From: Helicobacter_D sp964464895
GTDB lineage: Bacteria > Campylobacterota > Campylobacteria > Campylobacterales > Helicobacteraceae
NCBI GenBank assembly: GCA_964464895.1
Contig: CAYXGY010000002.1
Location: forward strand, 1 to 64,000
Reading direction: 5' to 3'
DNA length: 64,000 nucleotides
The translations under genes were made by a program, and so were the position numbers. Below are positions 8,735-17,068 of this stretch, piece after piece (the stretch's first letter is position 1; the number at the start of each line of letters is the position of its first letter). A model generated the notes under the pieces. It did not search any database, was not told where the DNA came from, and worked only from the letters and a program-made list of their open reading frames with translations.

Positions 8735-10293
8735 AACCAAATATTTTAGTTGTAGGTGATTTGATTTTAGACCATTATATTTGGGGGAATTGCGAACGCA
8801 TTTCGCCCGAAGCACCCGTGCAAGTGATTGATGTCAAGCGAGAATCACTCAACTTAGGCGGTGCTTGCAATGTGGCAAACAATCTTGTGAGCCTAGAATC
8901 TAATGTATGGATTTGTGGTGTAGCGGGTTGCGATGAGGCAGGAGGGGCACTCAAGAAAGAATTGGAGAGCAGAGGCATTCAAACACAAGGTATTTTTGTG
9001 AATCCCTCGCGTCCCACGACACAAAAATCGCGCTTGATTGTCGCGCACCAGCAAGTCGTGCGCATTGATAGAGAGGATAAAAGTCCTATTTCTCAAGAGG
9101 GCGAAGAGTTTATTTTGGATTTTGCCAAAGCGACTATCACGGAATCTAAAATCCAATGTCTCGTGCTAAGCGATTATCAAAAGGGCGTGTTAAGCGAACG
9201 ATTGACGCAAGAGTTAATTGCTTTGGCAAAAACACACAATCTCCCAATTTTGGCTGACCCAAAGGGTAGAGATTATCGCAAATATAAGGGTGCAACCCTA
9301 CTTACTCCCAACAAAAAAGAGGCAATCCAAGCTACAGGAATCACGATTTGCGATGAAGATTCTCTGAAAAATTGTATCCTAGAGCTACAAAGAATATGCG
9401 AATTAGAAATCTCTCTCATCACTCTAAGTGAAGATGGAATCGCATTTGTGCAAAGGGATTCTATGCGAGGAGATAACATCAAGCTAGAGAGAATCCCAAC
9501 GATTGTACGGGAAGTCTTTGATGTAACAGGAGCAGGGGATACGGTGATTGCCTCTTTGGCATATATGCTTGCATTGGGCGAGCCGATTTTTCAAAGCGTG
9601 TATTTCGCCAATGCCGCAGCGGCGGTTGTGGTGAGTAAAGTCGGCTCTGCGACAGCAAGCAAAGCAGAGATTCTTGCTTATCTTAGACGCAATAATTTTT
9701 TGGATTCTACTTTGGAAAATGCGCAATTTTTGAAAATCTTTGGCGTAGAAAACTCTGTATCTAGCGACATAGAGTTGAGCAGGCAAATTGCTAAGATTCT
9801 TAAGAGGCAATCCCCAAATCCTTATTGGGATAAATGGGTTAAGGCGCAGGATTTTGATATATTTTTAGAATCTCTTGCGCAATTAAAAAAAGAAAATTGC
9901 AAAGTGATTTTCACCAATGGTTGCTTTGATATTTTGCATTTAGGGCATATTGATTATTTGCATAAAGCGCGTGCTTTGGGAGATTTACTCATCGTAGGCT
10001 TAAATAGTGATGATTCCATTAAGCGACTCAAAGGAGAATCACGCCCTATTAATAGTGAGCAAGAGAGAATCGCAATGCTTTGCGCTCTGGAATGCGTGGA
10101 TTTTGTGATAGTATTTAGCGAGGATACACCACGAAACTTGATTGCAAAGATTCGCCCTAATGTGCTAGTAAAGGGTGCAGATTATCAGGGCAAGGAAGTA
10201 GTAGGAAGTGAGTTTAGCGATACGGTGCGCTTGATAGAATTTGTGGAGGGTAAGAGCACGAGCCAATTAATCCAAAGAATAAAGGAATCCTAA
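8731..10293 (+). CDS. hldE: Bifunctional heptose-7-phosphate kinase / heptose-1-phosphate adenylyltransferase
   Basis: HldE (RfaE) phosphorylates heptose 7-phosphate at C1 and later adenylylates heptose 1-phosphate. Two domains are clear: a ribokinase-like N-terminal half (PNILVVGDLILDHYIWG, and the C-terminal catalytic DVTGAGDTV motif) and a nucleotidyltransferase C-terminal third with TNGCFDILHLGH (HxGH) near residue 400. I prefer the GTG at 8731, which overlaps the hldD stop (GTGA) and is preceded by TTTAGGAAG; an ATG at 8704 would add nine residues absent from the family N-terminus. Next is gmhA, directly adjacent. Confidence 0.93.
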   Translation: MKPNILVVGDLILDHYIWGNCERISPEAPVQVIDVKRESLNLGGACNVANNLVSLESNVWICGVAGCDEAGGALKKELESRGIQTQGIFVNPSRPTTQKSRLIVAHQQVVRIDREDKSPISQEGEEFILDFAKATITESKIQCLVLSDYQKGVLSERLTQELIALAKTHNLPILADPKGRDYRKYKGATLLTPNKKEAIQATGITICDEDSLKNCILELQRICELEISLITLSEDGIAFVQRDSMRGDNIKLERIPTIVREVFDVTGAGDTVIASLAYMLALGEPIFQSVYFANAAAAVVVSKVGSATASKAEILAYLRRNNFLDSTLENAQFLKIFGVENSVSSDIELSRQIAKILKRQSPNPYWDKWVKAQDFDIFLESLAQLKKENCKVIFTNGCFDILHLGHIDYLHKARALGDLLIVGLNSDDSIKRLKGESRPINSEQERIAMLCALECVDFVIVFSEDTPRNLIAKIRPNVLVKGADYQGKEVVGSEFSDTVRLIEFVEGKSTSQLIQRIKES

Positions 10294-10854
10294 ATGAGAC
10301 AAATGATATTGGGGGAAATTCACGCACACTTAGAGAGTGCGCAAAAAATGGAATCGTTAGCGGAGGATTTGCAGAAAGCCGCACAAATGGCGATAAATAC
10401 CTTGAAAAATGGCGGAAAGATTCTACTCTGTGGCAATGGTGGAAGTGCTGCAGATAGCCAACATATTGCGGCGGAATTAACGGGGAGATATAAGAAAGAG
10501 CGCAAGGGTTTGTGTGCAATTGCGCTTACAACAGATACGAGCGCACTCACTGCAATCGGCAATGACTATGGCTATGATTTCGTGTTTTCTAGGCAGGTTG
10601 AGGCATTGGCAAGAAGCGAGGATTTGCTACTTGGAATCTCCACTAGCGGAAATAGCAAGAATGTCTTAAATGCTCTACAAGTTGCACGTGAAATGGGCTG
10701 TCAGACTCTAGGGTTTAGCGGACGCGAGGGGGGAGAAATGCGGAATCTCTGTGATGTGCTACTCATTTCCCCAAGCAATGATACGCCACGCATTCAGGAA
10801 ATGCACATTTTAATGGGGCATATTCTTTGTGATTTGATTGAAAGAGCGTTTTAA
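10294..10854 (+). CDS. gmhA: Sedoheptulose-7-phosphate isomerase
   Basis: The 186-residue SIS-domain protein is GmhA, the first enzyme of ADP-heptose synthesis (sedoheptulose 7-phosphate to D-glycero-D-manno-heptose 7-phosphate). The CGNGGSAADSQHIAAELTGRY motif, the later SGNSKNV and the C-terminal HILMGHILCDLIE are characteristic. It starts directly after the hldE stop. The fourth pathway gene, gmhB, is about 18 kb away in this window rather than in this operon. Confidence 0.96.
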   Translation: MRQMILGEIHAHLESAQKMESLAEDLQKAAQMAINTLKNGGKILLCGNGGSAADSQHIAAELTGRYKKERKGLCAIALTTDTSALTAIGNDYGYDFVFSRQVEALARSEDLLLGISTSGNSKNVLNALQVAREMGCQTLGFSGREGGEMRNLCDVLLISPSNDTPRIQEMHILMGHILCDLIERAF

Positions 10855-11304
10855 TTGAGAGATTTTTTTGAGAAAACGATTGAAGCGTGTGGAAATGCTA
10901 ATTTTAGCTTATTAAATTCCGCACTTTTTGCACAGCTTCAAGAAGAGGGAATCAAAGCCAACTTCGCAGACTTGTCCGCCGATACAAAAGGGATTTATTT
11001 TAATTTTTCCAATGGCAAGACTTGCAAGGTGATGCTCTATCAAGCAAGAATCCAAGAAGCAGCATTTAGGAGCTTGGGCGACCCTAATGTGCATTTGTGC
11101 GGGTGTGAGGAGTGTAGAGGGAATCTTAAGAATCCGGATTTTATTATCACGATTTCATTAGATTTACGCTTTTTTCTAGGGATTTATTCACATAAGGCGC
11201 AAACGAAGTTTTTCAATGACAAGCCCTTGAAACTCTGCCCCCAATGTGCAAAAATGTTAGAAATGTATTTCAATAATGATTTAAGAGGATTCTTTGGATT
11301 TTAA
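10855..11304 (+). CDS. Conserved-type protein with CxC-x2-C and Cx2C motifs, function unknown
   Basis: This 149-residue protein starts at TTG, directly after the gmhA stop, as the last gene of the heptose operon. I do not recognise the family. It has a cysteine set CGCEECRGN near residue 82 and CPQCAKML near residue 126, which together look like a treble-clef or zinc-ribbon metal site; the N-terminal half is predicted mixed alpha/beta. No signal peptide or membrane segment is seen, so it is cytoplasmic. A link to LOS heptose synthesis is suggested only by position. Confidence 0.7.
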   Translation: MRDFFEKTIEACGNANFSLLNSALFAQLQEEGIKANFADLSADTKGIYFNFSNGKTCKVMLYQARIQEAAFRSLGDPNVHLCGCEECRGNLKNPDFIITISLDLRFFLGIYSHKAQTKFFNDKPLKLCPQCAKMLEMYFNNDLRGFFGF

Positions 11305-11319
11305 TTTATCGGTTATTAA

Positions 11320-12285
11320 TCAACTAGCAGCATTTTCTATTTGACTAAACAAAGAATATTCTTGCGCAGAAAAGGAGCTATTTATATTTTTATTTAATTT
11401 TATTTTTCTTGCATCAACTTCTTTAAGATTGTGTGGAATCTCAAAATAATTTTTTAGATTATTCCAATCACATTCCCTTAAGGTTACAATTTCATTGAGA
11501 TAAAAGCTAACCCAATTTTTGCCAACCTTAGAAATAAAAGTTTCGTTTTCAACTTTATTTTTTGCAATTTGGCAATATTCACTATCCTTTTCAAAACCTA
11601 TAAAATTTCTACCTAATCTTTTTGCTGCTAGTGCCGTTGTTCCTGTTCCCAAAAATGGGTCTAAAATCGTATCGCCCTCTTCACTGCTCATTAAAATAAT
11701 TCTCTCAAGTAAATGTAATGGAAGTTGGCAAGGGTGATTGTCTCTGTTTTTCGCGTGTCTTATGCGATGAATATCAGTCCATACATCAGAACAAAGAGGA
11801 CCAAAAGGGTGCAAAATGCCCTTTTTCCCTCCATAATCTTTAACCAAAATGCCCTTTCTGTCCCTCTTATGTGGATAACGAATCTCTCTAAATCTATCTT
11901 TAACTTCACCTTTAGAATAAAACAATATTCCATAATGTGCGGGTTGCAAGGTTTTTCCCATTGGCGCAGTCATTGCTTCCCAACTTATCCAATGTCTGAA
12001 AACAGCCCGACTATTTAAAAAGCTTGCATAAAAAGTAAGCCATTTGGGAATATTATGCAAAAAGATAAAGCCATTATTTTTAAGCACCCTTACACATTCA
12101 CTTATCCATTTTTCACACCATAAGATATATTCGGATTCTAAAAGTTTATCTTTATGGGAGTTATACTTTTTCTTAAGATTAAAAGGTGGGTCAGCAAAAA
12201 CACAATCTACACTATTGCTTGGAATATTTTGAAATAATCCTAGGCAATCCCCTTGCAAAATTTGATTGATAGGCAAACTTTCCAT
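11320..12285 (-). CDS. Type II DNA methyltransferase, beta-class (DPPF)
   Basis: The 321-residue enzyme is an amino-methyltransferase. The catalytic motif IV ADPPF is N-terminal (about residue 33) and the AdoMet-binding motif I, DPFLGTGTTALAAKRLGRNFIG, is C-terminal (about residue 209), the order of the beta class; DPPF suggests N6-adenine methylation. It lies 3 bp after a restriction endonuclease gene that resembles DpnII, so the two form a type II restriction-modification pair. A C-terminal extension of about 70 residues follows the methyltransferase core. The recognition site cannot be read from the sequence. Confidence 0.85.
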   Translation of the reverse strand: MESLPINQILQGDCLGLFQNIPSNSVDCVFADPPFNLKKKYNSHKDKLLESEYILWCEKWISECVRVLKNNGFIFLHNIPKWLTFYASFLNSRAVFRHWISWEAMTAPMGKTLQPAHYGILFYSKGEVKDRFREIRYPHKRDRKGILVKDYGGKKGILHPFGPLCSDVWTDIHRIRHAKNRDNHPCQLPLHLLERIILMSSEEGDTILDPFLGTGTTALAAKRLGRNFIGFEKDSEYCQIAKNKVENETFISKVGKNWVSFYLNEIVTLRECDWNNLKNYFEIPHNLKEVDARKIKLNKNINSSFSAQEYSLFSQIENAAS

Positions 12286-12288
12286 TTT

Positions 12289-13257
12289 TCATACCTTGAA
12301 AATATTTTTCATTGCAAGCATAAATCGTTGCAGTTCATCAGCACGAAAGGTAAATACTTCATCATAGGCTTCAACCATTCGTTTTAAATCTTGTTTTCTT
12401 ACATACCAACCAATCCCATCAACAAAGCCATAAAATTTGGCTTGAGGATAATGCTTTTTAATGAGTATCGCTACATTAAGCTCTGTTTTTGCCTTATCCC
12501 CTTGTCCTGAACTTGTGGTGCTTAAAAAAGAAGATTCTATAATAATTTGTGGATTTTGTTTGTTCGGAATAATGAAATCCATTGTGCGTTTATTGAGATT
12601 TTCATTTAAGCTCAAAAGTGGCAAATCGCCACTTTCATAAGAAATATGCAAGTTAGATAGAATTTCTTTAATGGCTGATTCGGGATTATTCTGCATGGCA
12701 CCAGAATAACTCCCTTTTTGACGATAGCGAATCAATGTATCAATCATTGCGCTTGAATCAAAGTTGATTTTTTGAAGATTTAATTTATTTAATTCAAATA
12801 AAGGCAATGTTCTAGCTAAAAAAGGATTAGATGAGCCCCTAAAAAATAGATTAATCAAGCCCCTCGCAAAATTTATATTATTTTTAATCAGGTTTTTTAT
12901 TTTCTTATCTCCCCATTCTGCTATATCACTTTTATTTTCAACCTTATCCCATTCTTCCAAATTTAGCAGGATAGATAAATCTTTATCTCTTACAATTCTT
13001 GCAATAGTAATGACTCGTTTAAGGTTTTCATTGGCAATACCATTTAAAACAAGCAAGGCTTCCAATCCAAATTCATTTTGCTGCATAAAATGCACAAAAA
13101 CTTCTTCTCTACAGCCCTGATTTATTATTTGATTTTGCAAATCTAATAATAAAGTTTTTATCATATTAATTGTATTCGCCTCATAGTTTTCTTCAAAACT
13201 TTGATTTGAAAAATAAAAAGAATTTCTTTCAATTACAATATTGTATTTTTCGTCCAT
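12289..13257 (-). CDS. DpnII-like type II restriction endonuclease
   Basis: The 322-residue protein precedes a methyltransferase by 3 bp. Its C-terminal third resembles the DpnII catalytic region: a Thr/Asp strand (RTMDFIIP), a hydrophobic strand ending in Glu (QIIIESSF), a Ser/Gly-rich turn with TSSGQGDKAKTE, then KFYGFVDGIGWY and a C-terminal DEVFTF segment. This fits a PD-(D/E)xK-type core in which the usual Lys is replaced. It presumably cuts unmethylated DNA at the site protected by its partner. It lies 61 bp downstream of the secretin gene on the same strand; the pair looks inserted between the heptose and secretin loci. Family call by eye only. Confidence 0.7.
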   Translation of the reverse strand: MDEKYNIVIERNSFYFSNQSFEENYEANTINMIKTLLLDLQNQIINQGCREEVFVHFMQQNEFGLEALLVLNGIANENLKRVITIARIVRDKDLSILLNLEEWDKVENKSDIAEWGDKKIKNLIKNNINFARGLINLFFRGSSNPFLARTLPLFELNKLNLQKINFDSSAMIDTLIRYRQKGSYSGAMQNNPESAIKEILSNLHISYESGDLPLLSLNENLNKRTMDFIIPNKQNPQIIIESSFLSTTSSGQGDKAKTELNVAILIKKHYPQAKFYGFVDGIGWYVRKQDLKRMVEAYDEVFTFRADELQRFMLAMKNIFKV

Positions 13258-13318
13258 TTATATCCTTGAATAATTATTTTCTCTACATCAAATCCCGATA
13301 TTTTACCAAATTTATTCC

Positions 13319-14818
13319 TCAAGGATTCTTGTCTTGCTTATTGACTTTTTCCTCGTCTATCAAGCGATAACCTAGCGATTCTAGGGTGAGTTCATTGTCT
13401 GTAATGATTTTGGGTTCAATGATGAAAATAATTTCTTCTGTATTTTGTACCTCTTGCGTGTAGGAAAAAAGAAATTTCAACAGAGGTATATCCCCAAGCA
13501 ATGGGATTTTGTTTTGCTGGTGGAGCGTGTTTTGTGAAATTAGCCCACCAAGAATAATTTTTTGATTATTCTTGACTTTGACGATAGAACTTAGCTGATT
13601 AGTCGTGAGATTGGGTGGAGTGTCAAAGGCATTGCTTGGAATCTCGCTTTTATTGTCTTTGGTTTTTGTGATAGAGGGATTGATTTTGAGCATAATTTCC
13701 TCTCCGAAGACAAGAGGCGTGATGTCTAGCAGTACGCCCGCGAAAATGCTAGGATATTCATTGTCCGTATTCGTTAACGTGGTTTGGGCATTGGTGTTTT
13801 GATAAATGTTACTCTTTTTATAGCGTAAAATATCCCCTACGCTAATCATTGCGGGTTGGTTGTTGAGTGTTAAGACTTTGGGGTTAGAGATAGACTGCAC
13901 CGTGCCATAAGTTTTGAGAAATTCTACAATGCGCGTAAGACTAACACCTTGTGAAAAAATGTTCAAGCCATAATGCAAACTGCGCCCATCCTCTCCACCG
14001 ATGAGGTTTAGCCCGCTCACATTGCCTATTTCGCCTTTGCCTCCCAAGCTTGCACCCTCTGCAAAAGGCGGAATCACAAGATTTTGCAAGTCATAAAGAC
14101 TTTCCCAATTGATTCCCAAAGTTTCTGTATTTTTATGCGAAACGCTTAGGATATGCACATCAATCAAAACTTGTTTTTGCAGGCGTTCGTGCAGGCTTTG
14201 GATATAGGATTCTACCTTTTGGATCGCTTTTTTGTCGCCTTTGACACTAATAAGCCCTGCGCCACGATTGATAATGACGCGCCCTTCTTCGGCTTTTGCT
14301 CCAATGATCGTTAAAATTTCGGTTTCAATCGTTTCCCAGAAGTTAAACCCATCTTCACTTTTGATATTGATTCCAGATTTACTTAAGTTATCCTCTTGTG
14401 TTCGCGTGCCATAAGTATTTTGCCTCTCCTCATTGTTGATAGAGACAGAGGTATTGCTAACGCCTTGCCGATTCGTGCTTAGGTAGTTGATTTTAAAAGT
14501 CTTGGTTTCATTGATTTTGAGTTTTAAAATATCTTTGTCAAACGAATAGTGTAGATTGGCTGCATTGAGAAGTAATTCAAGGATAAAATTCAAATCCTTA
14601 TCTTTAAAATTAACCATAGATAAGTTTTGATTCAGTCGGGATTCTATTTCCGCCTCGTCCCAAACAACGCTAAAATGACATTCGCGAGAAAATTCGTTTA
14701 GAATCTCACCTACTTTAATGGGATAATCTTGTAAAGTGAGATTAAAGAGGCGGTTTTTACACGCAAAAAGCGGTGTGAAAAAGAAAAGCATAATTAAACT
14801 CAATTTGAAAAAACGCAT
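13319..14818 (-). CDS. Secretin (PilQ/MshL/GspD family) of a transformation or type IV pilus-like system
   Basis: The 499-residue protein has a hydrophobic N-terminal signal (residues 1-20), a short N-terminal STN-like domain (about 25-105), a ring-building domain (about 165-235), and the C-terminal secretin domain with the family hallmark IPLLGDIPLLKFLF and the VQSISNPKVLTLNNQPA segment. Secretins form the outer-membrane channel of type II secretion, type IV pili and competence systems; C. jejuni CtsD is the analogous transformation secretin. Upstream, abutting genes encode PilP-, PilO- and PilN-like proteins. No traffic ATPase or inner-membrane PilC protein is in the window. Confidence 0.88.
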   Translation of the reverse strand: MRFFKLSLIMLFFFTPLFACKNRLFNLTLQDYPIKVGEILNEFSRECHFSVVWDEAEIESRLNQNLSMVNFKDKDLNFILELLLNAANLHYSFDKDILKLKINETKTFKINYLSTNRQGVSNTSVSINNEERQNTYGTRTQEDNLSKSGINIKSEDGFNFWETIETEILTIIGAKAEEGRVIINRGAGLISVKGDKKAIQKVESYIQSLHERLQKQVLIDVHILSVSHKNTETLGINWESLYDLQNLVIPPFAEGASLGGKGEIGNVSGLNLIGGEDGRSLHYGLNIFSQGVSLTRIVEFLKTYGTVQSISNPKVLTLNNQPAMISVGDILRYKKSNIYQNTNAQTTLTNTDNEYPSIFAGVLLDITPLVFGEEIMLKINPSITKTKDNKSEIPSNAFDTPPNLTTNQLSSIVKVKNNQKIILGGLISQNTLHQQNKIPLLGDIPLLKFLFSYTQEVQNTEEIIFIIEPKIITDNELTLESLGYRLIDEEKVNKQDKNP

Positions 14819-15106
14819 TCAATTCCTTAATAATTTGGGTTTTTGCAGGCAGATTTTGCTTTGCATTTGTGTAGAGATTTCCTCTAATAACACGCAAGAA
14901 TTTTGAATTTTTAGAATCTTGAATCTCGTCCCTTGCATTTCAATAATAGTGTTGATTTTGTGCCATTTACCATTGAAGTTTGCGCTCTCATTCATCAACC
15001 CATAGAGGTTTAATTCCTCACTTCTAAGGGAGTTTTCTCCATAGTAAAACGGGTCAAATTCCGCATAAGCAAGGACGACGACTAAGCCTAAAAGTAGAGA
15101 TTTCAT
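14819..15106 (-). CDS. Small exported PilP-like protein
   Basis: The 95-residue product has a signal peptide (residues 1-15, ending AYA) and a small C-terminal beta-rich part (KINTIIEMQGTRFKILKIQNSCVLLEE) that resembles the strand pattern of PilP/GspC periplasmic domains linking secretin and inner-membrane complex. It ends directly before the secretin ATG and overlaps the upstream gene by 4 bp. The PilP assignment is an inference from gene order and fold pattern. Confidence 0.65.
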   Translation of the reverse strand: MKSLLLGLVVVLAYAEFDPFYYGENSLRSEELNLYGLMNESANFNGKWHKINTIIEMQGTRFKILKIQNSCVLLEEISTQMQSKICLQKPKLLRN

Positions 15107-15696
15107 TCTAATTCCTTTGGTGCTCTTTCTGCTCTTTTGTAGAATAAAATCTCTGCATAAAATTCCAAGTTTTGCTCTAAAGGATTTGGGTAAAGCGAGA
15201 GATGATGAATCTCTAAATTCGCTTGCGATTCTAGGTTTTCTAAAAAGGCGACAAAATCTTTATATTTTCCTTTTGCACTTAGCAAAATGCGTTCTTTTTC
15301 TTGGGAAAGTGTGAAATCTTGTAGATTGTTAGAATCCGCAATCTGCGTTAGGGCATAGACACTAGATTTCTTTTGCAAAAGATTTTTTTGTTTGTTTTGC
15401 AGTGAGATTTTTTGTTCCAAATCCAAAATAGAGCTTTGTAGAGACTTTGTATTATCGGTGATTTGGGTATTTTTAAGAGTGTCTTGCAGATTGGCAAGTT
15501 CTTTTTCTAGGCGGAGTTTGATTTGACTTTTTGCCTCTAGGGATTGTTTTGCGCTCTCGAAGCTTAGGCTAAAGACTGCCATAAAGCCTGCCAAAAAACA
15601 AAAAATAAACAGCAAAATTAACTCGCGTTTAGTTCGTGCGTTCAAATATGCTTCAGTCTTTTTTAAAGCCAAGCTTAAAATTTCGTTTGCTCTCAT
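15103..15696 (-). CDS. PilO-like inner-membrane protein with coiled coil
   Basis: The 197-residue protein has one N-terminal membrane segment (about residues 24-45), a long coiled coil (about 50-105, heptad-like Leu/Gln/Lys pattern) and a C-terminal alpha/beta domain with KYKDFVAFLENLESQ and LSLYPNPL, the pattern of the PilO/GspM ferredoxin-like fold. It overlaps both neighbours by 4 bp, so it is co-translated with the PilN-like and PilP-like genes. Probable role: inner-membrane alignment complex under the secretin. Confidence 0.68.
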   Translation of the reverse strand: MRANEILSLALKKTEAYLNARTKRELILLFIFCFLAGFMAVFSLSFESAKQSLEAKSQIKLRLEKELANLQDTLKNTQITDNTKSLQSSILDLEQKISLQNKQKNLLQKKSSVYALTQIADSNNLQDFTLSQEKERILLSAKGKYKDFVAFLENLESQANLEIHHLSLYPNPLEQNLEFYAEILFYKRAERAPKELE

Positions 15697-16820
15697 TGTG
15701 GAATCCTAAGTGTTATCCAATAAAAGCCCTGATAGCTTTCTAGGCTCTGCACATCACCCCAATGAAGTTTTTCTAATTCCTCTAAAATTTGCAGAGCGTT
15801 TTTTCCTCTAAAAAGCAAGCATACCAAGTCTTTATCCCTTAATCCCAAATAGGCGATTTTTACATTATATTGTTGTAAGAGTGGGTTAATGGTGCTAAAA
15901 AATGGCACAAGGTGTGTCGCATTGGGCATAATGTTTTTGAGGAATTGTGCATTTTGGTTATGGAGGGCTTGTAGAGATTCTAACTTCTCTTGTAAATGCA
16001 AAATTTGTTTTTGAGATTCTGTGTAGTTTTGCTTTTGATATTGAATCTTGATATTTTGTTCCTTGATATGCGTTTGTAACTCGTTGATTTCTTTGCTTTC
16101 TAGCAGATTGAGAATCCACAATACAAGCCAGATTCCAATGCCGATACAAGCACCCAATGTGCCAAACTTCAATGCTTTACCAACTTGCTGTTTGCCTAGA
16201 GGAAGCGTCTTTTCAAGAGGGTTAAAATTGAAAGAATCAAGCGGAGCAATCTCCTCTAGTTTGCAGGAAAGAATGCGTGCGTCAAATTGTGATTGGAGCA
16301 CCTCTATCTCTTGAGATTGTGTCGGGTTTGTCGGAGGAATTATCCAGAGAGTGAGAGAAAAATTTATCGCCTTTTGGCGCAGAGTCTCAATTTTTTCTCG
16401 TGCAATTTCAAGGTTTTTTATGGGCTGCAAGAGCGTTATTTCTCCTTGATGATAATTAATAAGCGTCCATTGCGCATAAGAATCCAATACCAAAAACGTT
16501 TGGGATTGCAGATTGTCGGGTTGTAAAAATTGTGCGCACAAAAAACAAGGGTGGCTAAGGTAGGTTTCCGCATTGCTCACATAGCCTTTCAAGGCGTCCT
16601 TATTGAGTAGCAAGCAGTGATAAGCTTTAGAATCTTGTGCGTGCCAAAAACGCAAAAAATATTCGCAAGTGCGGGGCAGATTGAGCAAGGAACAGAGTTT
16701 GTCTTCTAAAAAATCCTCTATAATTTCCGGAGATTCTTGAATGTTTTGTTGTTCTTGTTCTTTGAAAATTAAGGTATAAAAAACAATTTCTTTATTTTCA
16801 AAACTCTTCAAACTCTCCAA
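15693..16820 (-). CDS. PilM/PilN-like inner-membrane protein, first gene of the secretin operon
   Basis: The 375-residue protein has a cytoplasmic N-terminal part (about 1-205) without obvious signature, one membrane segment (about 210-232), a coiled coil (about 235-285) and a small C-terminal periplasmic domain. This matches GspL or a PilM-PilN fusion, the partner of PilO. It probably starts at TTG (16820, or 16811), because no ATG with a ribosome binding site is nearby. It is followed by PilO-, PilP- and secretin-like genes with overlaps of 4 bp or less. The family is inferred from topology and order. Confidence 0.6.
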   Translation of the reverse strand: MESLKSFENKEIVFYTLIFKEQEQQNIQESPEIIEDFLEDKLCSLLNLPRTCEYFLRFWHAQDSKAYHCLLLNKDALKGYVSNAETYLSHPCFLCAQFLQPDNLQSQTFLVLDSYAQWTLINYHQGEITLLQPIKNLEIAREKIETLRQKAINFSLTLWIIPPTNPTQSQEIEVLQSQFDARILSCKLEEIAPLDSFNFNPLEKTLPLGKQQVGKALKFGTLGACIGIGIWLVLWILNLLESKEINELQTHIKEQNIKIQYQKQNYTESQKQILHLQEKLESLQALHNQNAQFLKNIMPNATHLVPFFSTINPLLQQYNVKIAYLGLRDKDLVCLLFRGKNALQILEELEKLHWGDVQSLESYQGFYWITLRIPQ

Positions 16821-17035
16821 GCCTTTTGTGAAATGTGCATATAAGTTTCCGATAATAGCTTAAAAAAGTTTAAACCATTTGGCTTTGAAAATGAAGTTTG
16901 ATAGAAAAAGGAATCGGTGAATTAGAATGTTACGATTCGTATCAAACAAAGAGAAAATCTTTTATTTCGGCTTGGCTTGGAGTTTGAATCTTTTTGTGGA
17001 TATTTTACCTTATGGGATTCTAATACACTTTTGAT

Positions 17036-17041
17036 TACAAT
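17036..17041 (+). promoter_or_regulatory. Probable sigma-70 -10 box of gltS
   Basis: TACAAT, preceded by TTTTGAT, lies 27 bp before the gltS ATG; a strong GAGGAG ribosome binding site follows at 17058-17063. Confidence 0.5.
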
Positions 17042-17068
17042 GCAAAGATTTTTGGGCGAGGAGCTATT

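Noticed and set aside
12044..12232. Short open frames opposite the methyltransferase and other conserved genes
   Set aside because: Shadow frames with no independent evidence.
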